DNA of 47,965 nucleotides from contig JALOAC010000021.1 in the NCBI GenBank assembly GCA_023228985.1, positions 1-47,965 on the forward strand, in the 5' to 3' direction. Made by a program: the position numbers and the translations under genes. Positions 1 through 7,310 of the stretch are shown here, in pieces. The notes under the pieces were generated by a model. The model was not told the DNA's origin. It saw only the letters and a list, made by a program, of their open reading frames with translations, and searched no databases. The stretch is from Thiopseudomonas sp. GTDB taxonomy: Bacteria > Pseudomonadota > Gammaproteobacteria > Pseudomonadales > Pseudomonadaceae. How positions within the stretch are numbered: the first letter of the stretch is position 1; the number at the start of each line of letters is the position of its first letter.

Positions 1-99
1 TCACGACCGCGACATCAATGCGGCCAAGAACATTCTTGCGGTCGGGCATGGCCGTCCTGTAGAGGGAATCCCCGTCCTTTAGGGCGGGGAGGATGTCAA
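1..99 (+). mobile_element. IS200/IS605-family element, right end (truncated by window edge)
   Basis: The first 99 bases are the 3' end of an IS200/IS605-type element. They contain the last codons of tnpB followed by a compact hairpin: stem 70-77 (CCCCGTCC), loop TTTA 78-81, stem 82-89 (GGGCGGGG, one G-T pair). The hairpin is followed by GGATGTCAA ending at 99. In IS608-like elements the right cleavage site is TCAA just after such a hairpin, so the element probably ends at 96-99 and chromosomal flank starts at 100. The left end, any tnpA, and the target tetranucleotide lie outside the window, so activity cannot be judged. Confidence 0.8.
2..82 (+). CDS. tnpB: RNA-guided nuclease TnpB (IS605 OrfB), C-terminal 26 residues only
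   Basis: The frame from base 2 reads HDRDINAAKNIL and then a short tail to a TAG stop at 80-82. HDRD-x-NAAxN is the signature of the last RuvC motif at the end of TnpB; its second Asp is a catalytic metal ligand. TnpB is the transposon-encoded, omega-RNA-guided DNA endonuclease related to Cas12, and it promotes retention of the element. Only the C-terminus is visible. The zinc finger and upstream RuvC motifs lie left of the window, so an intact gene cannot be told from a remnant. The stop codon sits inside the right-end hairpin, as is usual in this family because the guide RNA overlaps the end of the gene. Confidence 0.85.
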   Translation, partial: HDRDINAAKNILAVGHGRPVEGIPVL

Positions 100-262
100 C
101 AAGGTAATAAGCGCTACAAAAAACGCTAAAAAAACAATTAAGGACTTTAAGTTAAGCAGTCGTGAACTAAAACGGGCGCGCGGCATAAAGAATGCAATCC
201 AAAAGCTGCATTATACAATAACGCTGTGCCTTTAAGTCTAACTAATGGCGTTTTGCTGTTGT

Positions 263-378
263 GCGTCAGGCGTGACGCGGCGTGGTATGCTCTTGGTTCG
301 ACCAGCAACGCTGCTGGTCGTCTGCAGTGAATTACTCAGGTTCTAGCACGCTAGAAACTAGCGCAGTGCGCGCCTGAG
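263..378. repeat. Cluster of perfect inverted repeats in a gene-poor spacer
   Basis: Three palindromic structures lie close together: GCGTCA(263-268)-GGCG-TGACGC(273-278); GACCAGCA(300-307)-ACGC-TGCTGGTC(312-319); and an outer pair CTCAGG(335-340)/CCTGAG(373-378) enclosing a hairpin TTCTAG-CACG-CTAGAA (341-356) and a short GCG/CGC arm. The last would fold as a three-way junction on either strand. It overlaps the 3' end of the small minus-strand ORF that closes the thiosulfate-uptake operon, so it may be that operon's 3' structure, but no T-tract follows any of the stems. The remaining spacer from 100 to 262 shows no gene. Confidence 0.5.
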
Positions 379-518
379 GGTGCTTGACCAGAGCCTACCG
401 CAATAACGGGCGGCTCCATGCGCAGATTGACCGGTTCAGAGCTGTACCAATCCCAGACAAAAAAGCCTATCAATACCAGCCAAAAAATTAGCACGCGTGG
501 TTTGCAGAGTATCGTCAT
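351..518 (-). CDS. Small single-pass membrane protein (55 aa), downstream of the thiosulfate transporter
   Basis: On the minus strand an ATG at 518-516 begins 2 nt after the stop of the upstream transporter gene and runs 55 codons to TAG at 353-351. The product starts MTILCKPRVLIF, then a hydrophobic stretch (residues about 9-23) rich in Trp/Phe/Ile, followed by a polar tail with SSEPV, MEPPV and a C-terminal GSG...HC segment. The layout suggests one membrane helix preceded by Lys and Arg, with the tail in the periplasm. Tight coupling to the transporter, and a GGA in the preceding codons as a weak ribosome site, argue for translation. I do not recognise the family. The sequence could be a chance frame, but the hydrophobic-then-polar layout and the 2-nt junction make that less likely. 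Confidence 0.55.
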   Translation of the reverse strand: MTILCKPRVLIFWLVLIGFFVWDWYSSEPVNLRMEPPVIAVGSGQAPSGAHCASF

Positions 519-520
519 GA

Positions 521-1615
521 TTAGTATCCATAATGCTTACGGATGCGTACACCCGCTAAAGAGCCTAGAAAAGCCAGCACTACCCAAATCCAGCCGTGTA
601 AACTGCCAGTAGAGATACCGCTGACCATGGCGCCAACGTTACAGCCGAACGCTAGGCGTGAGCTGTAACCCAGCAGGAAACCAGCCAAGATACCGACCAG
701 CCATTGCTTGGCGGTGAGTTTGCTTTGTGAGTCGCTTTTTTTGCCAGAAAAAATTAACAAGGCACCGGCTAAAATCCCAAGGTTAGTAATGGTGGTGAGA
801 TCCAAAAATACGGATTGTTGCAGCGCTTGCGCATTGGTGGCTTGGCTCCAAAAAGCGTTCGCACTGGGGTCGAATAGATTTGCCGCTTGCGCCACCTTGG
901 CGGTCCACAAACCAAAGCCATAAACAATGCCCCACGGCTGTCCCGCAACAACCAAGTTAGTAACGGCCAGCACCGCCAGTAAAACCGCACCGATCAAGAG
1001 CGTTTTATTAAAAGCAGGGCGGGCAACTTTAGCGCCTTTACTCCACCACCAGCTGATGCCGGCAAATATAGCTAAGCCGACAAAGGTTAAAATTAAAGCA
1101 CCGCTTAAACCTGCTGAGCTGAGTAAGCTAACGGGTTGTAATTTACCCAGTTCGAGCCACCAGCCAAGGTGAACCGAACCCAAGAAGCTGCCGAGGGCAA
1201 ACATTGGCAAGATGGCCATGTTCAGAGGAATACCCAAGCCTGCCTTGTACAGTGTGCCAGAGCCACAACCATCGGCAATTTGCATCGCAGCACCAAACAC
1301 CAGCGCGCCAACTAGCAGGCTGATACTGGGTGGTCCTAGTGCGGCATTCAGTTCCGTGGGGAAGGCTGCGAGCAAGGGTAACGAGATGGCGGCGGCAATG
1401 CCTAACAACAGTATTTGCGCGTAAACGCCACTAGGATCGCGGTTTTCAATGAGGTTGCGCCAACCGGTAGTAAAACCAAAACGCATGCCAGCCAGTACTA
1501 AGCCCAAACCAATGCCAAGGATAAACAATAGGCTTTGGCGGATAGACACCGACCAGAGTAAAAAGCCAGCAAAGATAATCAGGGCTAACACCAGCCCACT
1601 ACGGTTTTTGTTCAT
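521..1615 (-). CDS. YeeE/YedE-family (TsuA-like) thiosulfate/sulfur-compound transporter
   Basis: A 364-residue polytopic inner-membrane protein with roughly ten hydrophobic segments. It carries family motifs with conserved cysteines: DGCGSGTLYKAG near residue 115 and FGCNVGAMVSGISTGSLHGW near residue 325. In this family the cysteines line the path for thiosulfate or related sulfane-sulfur compounds. The length matches the long YeeE/YedE form with two repeated halves. The start at 1615 is 3 nt after the stop of the secreted rhodanese upstream, so the two are almost certainly co-transcribed. The context suggests uptake of reduced sulfur from the periplasm with a periplasmic sulfurtransferase handling it. 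The substrate is inferred from family and neighbour, not shown. Confidence 0.85.
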   Translation of the reverse strand: MNKNRSGLVLALIIFAGFLLWSVSIRQSLLFILGIGLGLVLAGMRFGFTTGWRNLIENRDPSGVYAQILLLGIAAAISLPLLAAFPTELNAALGPPSISLLVGALVFGAAMQIADGCGSGTLYKAGLGIPLNMAILPMFALGSFLGSVHLGWWLELGKLQPVSLLSSAGLSGALILTFVGLAIFAGISWWWSKGAKVARPAFNKTLLIGAVLLAVLAVTNLVVAGQPWGIVYGFGLWTAKVAQAANLFDPSANAFWSQATNAQALQQSVFLDLTTITNLGILAGALLIFSGKKSDSQSKLTAKQWLVGILAGFLLGYSSRLAFGCNVGAMVSGISTGSLHGWIWVVLAFLGSLAGVRIRKHYGY

Positions 1616-1618
1616 GAG

Positions 1619-2566
1619 CTATTTCACCAGTTGTTGAAGCTTTGCGGTAATTTGTTCTAGACGCGTTGGCGCGTTATCCATGGGCAAGGCGGTTTTGCTT
1701 TGCGTCCACTCCGCCATGGAGGCTGGATAGAGGCGCACGTTGGGCAGCTGGGCCAGTTCGGATAACACAAACCAGTTGGTGGCGGCCCAGTGGCCGGTAT
1801 TACAGAAAGACAGGGTTTCTTGGGCCTGATCCAAGCCTTGTTGCTGTACCAGCTTCTTAATTTCATCTACCGAGCGAATACGGGTATCGCCTGCATTAAA
1901 CCACTGCTGGAAAGGGGTATTCTGTGCGCCGGCAATGGTGCCTGGAGTGGTGGCCATGGGTGCTTTTACCTGACCCTTAAAGAATGCCGGTGGGCGTGAG
2001 TCTAATAGCTGATAATTGCCGGATTGTTGGCTGATTCTATCCAGCATTTCATCCTTTAAAATCGCCAGTTGCGGCTGTACTTTGACTTCTACTTGACTGG
2101 CTTGTGGGGTGTGTTTTGTTTGGCTAATGGGGTGTTCTTGCAGTGCTTGCCAGTATTTATAGCCGCCATTTAAGACGCTGATTTGGCTAAAGCCTAAGTA
2201 TTTTAAGGTCCAGTAAACACGCGCTGATGCGCCGAAGTCGGTTTCGTCTTCACCGGTGGAATAAACCACGAGTTGCTGGTCATAATTGAGTCCCAGCTCT
2301 TGTACTAGTGCGGCGAAGGTGGCCGTGTTAGCCAGTTGCCCCGGGCTGTTAGCCGGCCCACGCCAGCGCCCGTAAGGAGCAGAGATGGCATTAGGGATAT
2401 GACCGGCGGCATAGGCTTCTGGCGCACGAATATCAATGGTTTGCGTCTGCGCTTGCTCAAGCAGCGGCAGCAGTTCGTGGCTTTCGATTAATGGCTTGAT
2501 TTGGGCAAAGGTGGTTGAGCTTAGACCCAGCAGCAAAAAGCAGAATAGGCGGAAGAAATATGGCAT
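1619..2566 (-). CDS. Secreted two-domain rhodanese-like sulfurtransferase
   Basis: A 315-residue protein with a Sec signal peptide (hydrophobic residues 4-16, cleavage near TTFA-Q about residue 21) and two rhodanese domains (about 24-145 and 165-295). The first domain keeps the IDIRAPEAYAAGHIPNA motif but has Ser-Thr-Gly where a catalytic cysteine would sit, so it is a structural domain. The second has the active loop FCNTGHWA with Cys255. This is the normal arrangement of the 3-mercaptopyruvate/thiosulfate sulfurtransferase family, which moves sulfane sulfur from thiosulfate or mercaptopyruvate to an acceptor. A GAGGGTGTT ribosome site precedes the ATG. It is the first gene of the minus-strand operon with the YeeE-type transporter. 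The donor substrate cannot be told from sequence. Confidence 0.85.
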   Translation of the reverse strand: MPYFFRLFCFLLLGLSSTTFAQIKPLIESHELLPLLEQAQTQTIDIRAPEAYAAGHIPNAISAPYGRWRGPANSPGQLANTATFAALVQELGLNYDQQLVVYSTGEDETDFGASARVYWTLKYLGFSQISVLNGGYKYWQALQEHPISQTKHTPQASQVEVKVQPQLAILKDEMLDRISQQSGNYQLLDSRPPAFFKGQVKAPMATTPGTIAGAQNTPFQQWFNAGDTRIRSVDEIKKLVQQQGLDQAQETLSFCNTGHWAATNWFVLSELAQLPNVRLYPASMAEWTQSKTALPMDNAPTRLEQITAKLQQLVK

Positions 2567-2721
2567 AACACCCTCGGTATATTCGTTAGGGTGCGTATGA
2601 TTGCATGGTTTTTTGGTTATTAGAAATAACTTTTTAATATAAGTTTAGAATAAGGCGCGCTGTAGCATGAAAGCAGGTTGGGGCATTTACTCAGACAGAA
2701 AAGCTGTTGCGCACAGAGAGC

Positions 2722-2748
2722 AAAAGAGCGCCACGTAGGCGCTCTTTT
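2722..2748. terminator. Bidirectional rho-independent terminator
   Basis: AAAAGAGCGCC (2722-2732), loop ACGTA, GGCGCTCTTTT (2738-2748). It is a perfect 11-bp stem flanked by A and T runs, located 18 bp past the stop of ppsA (minus strand). It closes the ppsA transcript. Confidence 0.9.
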
Positions 2749-2765
2749 GTGTATCACTCAAATGG

Positions 2766-5129
2766 TTAGTCTTGGGCTAAGAAGAACCAAGTATCCAGCA
2801 CTGAGTCAGGGTTGAGTGACACTGTGTCAATGCCTTCATCCATGAGCCAGCGGGCTAAGTCTGGGTGGTCAGACGGGCCTTGTCCGCAAATGCCGATATA
2901 TTTATCAGCTTTGCGGCAGGCTTGAATCGCCATAGACAGTAGCTTTTTAACGGCTGGATCACGCTCATCAAACAGGTGCGCAATGATGCCAGAGTCACGG
3001 TCCAGACCCAGACAGAGTTGAGTCATGTCGTTGGAGCCGATAGAGAAGCCATCGAAGTATTTGAGGAACTCATCAGCCAGCAGTGCGTTAGAAGGCAGCT
3101 CACACATCATAATAAGACGCAGGCCGTTTTCACCACGCTTAAGGCCGTACTCAGCTAGCAGCTCAACCACCTGTGCTGCTTCACCGGTGGTGCGCACAAA
3201 GGGCACCATCAACTCGACGTTGGTTAAGCCCATCTCTTCACGGACTTTTTTCATCGCGCGACATTCCAGCTCGAAGCAGTCGCGGAACGAGTCGCTGATA
3301 TAGCGCGACGCACCACGGAATCCCAGCATGGGGTTTTCTTCGGTCGGCTCGTACAGCTTGCCGCCAATGAGGTTGGCGTATTCGTTGGATTTAAAGTCAG
3401 ACATGCGCACAATGACTTTTTTCGGCCAAAACGCAGCCGCCAATGTGCTCACTCCTTCGACAATTTTATCGATGTAGAAGTCTACAGGGCTGGCATAACC
3501 GGCCATGCGCTTTTCGATGCTGTCTTTTAACTCAGGTGTCATGCTGTCAAAGTTAAGCAGCGCTTTAGGGTGAACGCCGATCATGCGGTTAATAATGAAC
3601 TCAAGACGCGCCAAGCCAACACCTTCGTTGGGTATTTGAGCGAAATCAAAGGCGCGGTCAGGGTTACCCACGTTCATCATGATTTTGAAGGGAATTTCTG
3701 GCATTGCATCGACCGCGCTGGTGCGCACGTCAAAGCCTAGCTCGCCTTCAAAGACATAGCCGGTATCGCCTTCGGCGCAGGATACGGTTACGCCTTGACC
3801 GTCTTTAAGTGCTGTGGTGGCGTTGCCGCAGCCTACGACTGCAGGAATACCTAGTTCGCGGGCGATAATAGCAGCGTGGCAGGTACGACCACCGCGGTTG
3901 GTGACGATGGCGCTGGCGCGCTTCATCACCGGTTCCCAGTCAGGGTCGGTCATATCTGAAACTAATACGTCACCTGGCTGTACTTTGTCCATTTCTGCGA
4001 CATCGTTAATGATGCGTACCGGACCAGCACCAATGCGCTGACCAATAGCACGACCTTCCGCCAGTACTGTACCTTTTTCTTTGAGCAGGTAGCGCTCCAT
4101 TACATTAAGGTTGCTGCGGCTTTTTACGGTTTCTGGGCGCGCCTGCACAATGTAAAGCTTGCCGTCGTCGCCGTCTTTAGCCCACTCAATATCCATTGGA
4201 CAGCCGTAATGCTTTTCGATGATCATGGCTTGTTTGGCCAGCTCGGTGACTTCCGCGTCAGAGAGTGCAAAGCGCATGCGATCGGCTGGGTCAACCTGAA
4301 TGGTTTCTACTGATTTGCCGGCAGTGGCTTCAGCGCCGTAAATCATTTTCAGTGCTTTACTGCCCAGGTTGCGGCGCAAAATAGCGGGGCGACCTGCTTC
4401 TAGGGTGGGCTTGTGCACGTAAAATTCGTCTGGGTTAACCGCGCCTTGAACAACGGTTTCACCTAAGCCATAGGCACCGGTAATAAACACAACATCGCGG
4501 AAACCTGATTCAGTGTCCAGAGTAAACATCACCCCAGCTGCGGCGGTTTCTGAGCGTACCATGCGCTGTACGCCAGCCGACAAGGCAACCTGACGATGGT
4601 CAAAGCCTTGGTGTACACGGTAGGCGATGGCGCGGTCGTTAAACAGTGACGCGAATACTTCCTTGGCGGCGCGAATGACGTTCTCAACACCGCGAATATT
4701 CAAGAAGGTTTCTTGCTGTCCAGCAAAGGAGGCGTCTGGCAAGTCTTCAGCGGTAGCAGATGAGCGTACGGCAACTGCCATATTGTCATTGCCTTGCGCC
4801 ATTTCGGCAAAAGCAGTGCGTATGTCGTCATTTAGTTGAGGCGGGAAGTCGGCGTCCATGATCCATTGACGGATTTGCGCGCCTGCTTCGGCAAGGGCGT
4901 TAACGTCATCAACATCAAGAGTGTCGAGCAAGTTATGAATCCGCTCGTCTAGATGGTTGGCATCAATAAAGTCGCGGTAGGCTTGTGAGGTAGTGGCAAA
5001 ACCACCGGGAACGCTTACCCCAGCTCCAGATAAATTACTAATCATTTCGCCAAGGGAGGCGTTTTTGCCACCGACGCGTTCTACGTCGTGATTGCCGAGC
5101 TTGTCGAGGGAAACTACGTATTCAACCAA
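2766..5129 (-). CDS. ppsA: Phosphoenolpyruvate synthase
   Basis: A 787-residue cytoplasmic enzyme making PEP from pyruvate and ATP (products AMP and Pi), the entry to gluconeogenesis from C3 acids. Visible parts: N-terminal ATP-grasp domain starting with RVGGKNASLGEM, VRSSATAEDLPDASFAGQQ at 121-139, the phosphohistidine domain GGRTCHAAIIARELG with catalytic His418, and the C-terminal PEP/pyruvate barrel ending in GICGQGPSDHPD with Cys748. Thr416, two residues before His418, is the position that the PSRP regulator phosphorylates in this family. The length and the MVEYVVSLDKLG start match Pseudomonas PpsA. The gene is divergent from ppsR, and the two face a shared 152-bp control region. Confidence 0.97.
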   Translation of the reverse strand: MVEYVVSLDKLGNHDVERVGGKNASLGEMISNLSGAGVSVPGGFATTSQAYRDFIDANHLDERIHNLLDTLDVDDVNALAEAGAQIRQWIMDADFPPQLNDDIRTAFAEMAQGNDNMAVAVRSSATAEDLPDASFAGQQETFLNIRGVENVIRAAKEVFASLFNDRAIAYRVHQGFDHRQVALSAGVQRMVRSETAAAGVMFTLDTESGFRDVVFITGAYGLGETVVQGAVNPDEFYVHKPTLEAGRPAILRRNLGSKALKMIYGAEATAGKSVETIQVDPADRMRFALSDAEVTELAKQAMIIEKHYGCPMDIEWAKDGDDGKLYIVQARPETVKSRSNLNVMERYLLKEKGTVLAEGRAIGQRIGAGPVRIINDVAEMDKVQPGDVLVSDMTDPDWEPVMKRASAIVTNRGGRTCHAAIIARELGIPAVVGCGNATTALKDGQGVTVSCAEGDTGYVFEGELGFDVRTSAVDAMPEIPFKIMMNVGNPDRAFDFAQIPNEGVGLARLEFIINRMIGVHPKALLNFDSMTPELKDSIEKRMAGYASPVDFYIDKIVEGVSTLAAAFWPKKVIVRMSDFKSNEYANLIGGKLYEPTEENPMLGFRGASRYISDSFRDCFELECRAMKKVREEMGLTNVELMVPFVRTTGEAAQVVELLAEYGLKRGENGLRLIMMCELPSNALLADEFLKYFDGFSIGSNDMTQLCLGLDRDSGIIAHLFDERDPAVKKLLSMAIQACRKADKYIGICGQGPSDHPDLARWLMDEGIDTVSLNPDSVLDTWFFLAQD

Positions 5130-5204
5130 GGTGATCTCTCCACGTTTGTTTCAAAAAGGGTCAAATTGACCGTGGTTACTTAACAGCAAACCAGTGGTAA
5201 TAAT

Positions 5205-5228
5205 ATTTTGCATGTTTATTTGCAAAAT
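5205..5228. promoter_or_regulatory. Palindromic operator candidate between ppsA and ppsR
   Basis: ATTTTGCA (5205-5212) and TGCAAAAT (5221-5228) form a perfect 8-bp inverted repeat with an 8-bp AT-rich spacer, in the control region between the divergent ppsA and ppsR starts. It lies just upstream of the ppsR -10 box at 5237. It fits a dimeric regulator site; which regulator is unknown. Confidence 0.45.
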
Positions 5229-5236
5229 TAGTGCTC

Positions 5237-5242
5237 TATAAT
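5237..5242 (+). promoter_or_regulatory. -10 box (TATAAT) of the ppsR promoter
   Basis: A perfect TATAAT at 5237-5242 stands 39 bp before the ppsR ATG. The -35 region (around 5214-5220, GTTTATT) is poor, so the promoter may depend on an activator, possibly through the palindrome at 5205-5228. Confidence 0.55.
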
Positions 5243-5281
5243 AGCCGACAATCCCTATTTACTTAAGGCTTTTTTATAACC

Positions 5282-6100
5282 ATGAAACGAACAGCTTTGT
5301 TTATCTCAGATGGCACAGGTATTACCGCTGAAACATTAGGGCAAAGTTTGTTGGCCCAATTTGATGGGATAGAGTTTCGCTTTATCACCCGTCCCTACAT
5401 AGATACAGCGGATAAGGCGCATGCGATTGTTGAGGAAATTGGCCGAATTGCTGAAGCCGATCAGGCGCGTCCGGTAGTGGTTGATACTGTGATTGATGCA
5501 CAGATTCGCGATATTTTGGCGCAAGCCAATGCGTTTCGCGTGGATATTTTTGCCAGTTACTTAGCACCATTAGAGGAGGAATTAGCCACGCACTCCAGTT
5601 ATTCCGTGGGTAAATCGCATTCCATCGCCCATAGCAGTAACTATATGGATCGTATTGATGCGGTGCATTATGCGCTAGAAAACGATGATGGCGGTCATAC
5701 GCGCCATTACGACAGCGCAGACATTATATTGGTGGGCGTATCACGTTGTGGAAAAACGCCGACGTGCTTATATATGGCTATGCAGTATGGGATTCGGGCG
5801 GCCAACTATCCGCTGACTGAAGAGGATATGGAGTCGTTGCAACTGCCTAAATCACTCAAAGAACATCGTGAGAAGCTATTTGGTTTAACCATTGATGTGG
5901 ACCGTTTGGCGGCTATTCGCCACGAACGCAAACCCAACAGCCGTTACGCCAGCTATGCGCAGTGCGAGTTTGAGGTGCGCGAGGTTGAAGGGTTATTTGC
6001 GCGCGAAAACATTAATTTTATTAATACGACCCATTTTTCGGTTGAGGAGATTTCCGCTAAAATTTTAGTGGAAAAAGGAATTGAACGTCGCTTGAAGTAA
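5282..6100 (+). CDS. ppsR: PEP synthase regulatory protein (bifunctional kinase/pyrophosphorylase, PSRP)
   Basis: A 272-residue DUF299-family protein. In this family it switches PEP synthase off by ADP-dependent phosphorylation of the Thr next to the catalytic His, and on again by Pi-dependent removal with release of PPi. The N-terminus ALFISDGTGITAETLGQSLL and the P-loop-like VGVSRCGKTPTCLYMAMQYG (about residues 150-170) are diagnostic, followed by GIRAANYPL and NSRYASYAQC. It is divergent from its target ppsA. Start: ATG at 5282 with AAGG about 11 nt upstream, after a good -10 box at 5237. No sign of damage. Confidence 0.95.
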   Translation: MKRTALFISDGTGITAETLGQSLLAQFDGIEFRFITRPYIDTADKAHAIVEEIGRIAEADQARPVVVDTVIDAQIRDILAQANAFRVDIFASYLAPLEEELATHSSYSVGKSHSIAHSSNYMDRIDAVHYALENDDGGHTRHYDSADIILVGVSRCGKTPTCLYMAMQYGIRAANYPLTEEDMESLQLPKSLKEHREKLFGLTIDVDRLAAIRHERKPNSRYASYAQCEFEVREVEGLFARENINFINTTHFSVEEISAKILVEKGIERRLK

Positions 6101-6176
6101 GGGGTGTGTCAACCTATGCCTAGCCCTAACAGCGTCATGAGTTTTTTAGAGTGGTCTTGACTTACTAATCCTCGTG

Positions 6177-6205
6177 GCTCGGCAGACGATCTGTTTGTGC
6201 CGAGC
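6177..6205. terminator. Stem-loop between ppsR and ribF (possible terminator, no T-tract)
   Basis: GCTCGGCA (6177-6184) pairs perfectly with TGCCGAGC (6198-6205) around a 13-nt loop, 77 bp past the ppsR stop. No run of T follows on either strand, so if it terminates it is not a classic rho-independent site. The rest of 6101-6271 holds no recognisable gene. Confidence 0.4.
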
Positions 6206-6271
6206 TACTGTTCACCAACATGCGGATAGGTGCAGCCGTATTTTCAAAGGCTGCTCAATATCCGTATTTCA

Positions 6272-6300
6272 TTGTTGCGCTTACCTCTAGCGGGTATAAT
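6272..6300 (+). promoter_or_regulatory. Sigma70-type promoter of the ribF-ileS-lspA-fkpB-ispH operon
   Basis: TTGTTG (6272-6277), 17-bp spacer, TATAAT (6295-6300). The expected transcription start near 6307 lies inside the longest open frame of ribF, which rules out starts at or before 6230 and supports translation from 6320 or 6329. Confidence 0.75.
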
Positions 6301-6328
6301 CGGACGTTTTTCTAGCAAGATGGCAGTT

Positions 6329-7279
6329 ATGCAACTGGTTCGCGGTTTACATAATGTTCGCCCTAGCGCGCAAGGCTGTGTGGCGACTATTGGCAATTTC
6401 GATGGGGTGCACTTAGGGCACCAACAGATTTTGCAGAGTTTGGCCGTGCGCGCAAAACAACTCAGCTTGCCTAGCTGTGTCATTATCTTTGAGCCACAGC
6501 CACTGGAATACTTCAAACCCGAACAAGCACCTGTGCGCTTAACGCGTTTGCGGGACAAGCTTGAGTTGTTTCAACAACTGGGGGTGGACTGGGTGCTTTG
6601 CGTGGCGTTTAACCGCAAATTCCAACAGCTCAGCGCACAAGAGTTTGTCCGCCAAGTCTTAGTAAAAGCACTGAATATCAAGCACTTGCAAGTGGGTGAT
6701 GATTTTCGCTTTGGTTGTGATCGCAGTGGTGATTTCGCGTTTTTACAAACTGCAGGTGCTGAGTGCGGTTTTACAGTGGAGCCTACGACTACGGTGATGC
6801 AAACCCAGCAACGCATCAGCAGCACGTTGATACGCCAAGCGTTGGCCGAGGCTGATTTGCCCTTGGCAGAGCGTTTGTTGGGGCGGCCCTTTAGTATTAG
6901 TGGTCGTGTGATGCATGGGCAAAAGCTGGGTCGCACTTTGCATGCGCCAACTGCCAACGTGCAACTTAAGCGTTATCTAGCGCCGATGCAGGGCGTGTTT
7001 GTGGTGCAGGCGCATCTGGCCGATGGGCGCAGTGTGGCAGCGGTGGCCAATATAGGCACCAGACCAACAGTAGAGCAGAGTGGGCGTGCGTATTTAGAAG
7101 TGCATCTGCTAGACTTTGCTGAAGACTTGTACGGACAGCGCATGACCGTGGTTTTTCATCAAAAATTGCGTGATGAAGAAAAGTTTACCTCGTTGGATGC
7201 GCTGCAAGCAGCCATAGCAGAAGATATTCGCCTCGCACGACTCTTTTGGCAGCAGTACGCGATGAAACACCGTCTTTAA
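6329..7279 (+). CDS. ribF: Bifunctional riboflavin kinase / FAD synthetase
   Basis: A 316-residue cytoplasmic enzyme that converts riboflavin to FMN and then FAD. The N-terminal adenylyltransferase domain has the nucleotidyltransferase motif GNFDGVHLGHQ (about residues 22-32) and ISSTLIRQAL. The C-terminal flavokinase domain starts near GRPFSISGRVMHGQKLGRTLHAPTAN with the ATP/Mg motif (PTAN). The start MQLVRGLHNVRP matches Pseudomonas RibF. The frame is open back to 6230, but a promoter with TATAAT at 6295-6300 makes starts before it impossible; an ATG at 6320 (MAVMQ...) is the only real alternative. The ribosome site is weak. It is the first gene of an operon with ileS 31 bp downstream, as in other gammaproteobacteria. 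Confidence 0.93.
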   Translation: MQLVRGLHNVRPSAQGCVATIGNFDGVHLGHQQILQSLAVRAKQLSLPSCVIIFEPQPLEYFKPEQAPVRLTRLRDKLELFQQLGVDWVLCVAFNRKFQQLSAQEFVRQVLVKALNIKHLQVGDDFRFGCDRSGDFAFLQTAGAECGFTVEPTTTVMQTQQRISSTLIRQALAEADLPLAERLLGRPFSISGRVMHGQKLGRTLHAPTANVQLKRYLAPMQGVFVVQAHLADGRSVAAVANIGTRPTVEQSGRAYLEVHLLDFAEDLYGQRMTVVFHQKLRDEEKFTSLDALQAAIAEDIRLARLFWQQYAMKHRL

Positions 7280-7310
7280 AATATTATTCAAATAAAACCT
7301 TGGAAAGAAC

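Noticed and set aside
210..215. Minus-strand TATAAT reading toward the IS end (antisense to the omega-RNA)
   Set aside because: No -35 at a usable distance; a lone -10 in AT-rich DNA is weak evidence.
418..612. Plus-strand 64-codon frame
   Set aside because: Overlaps the transporter and the small membrane ORF on the other strand; composition is not protein-like and no ribosome site is seen.
1619..2566. First rhodanese domain lacking its cysteine as evidence of decay
   Set aside because: An inactive first domain is normal in two-domain rhodaneses; Cys255 in the second domain is the expected catalytic residue.
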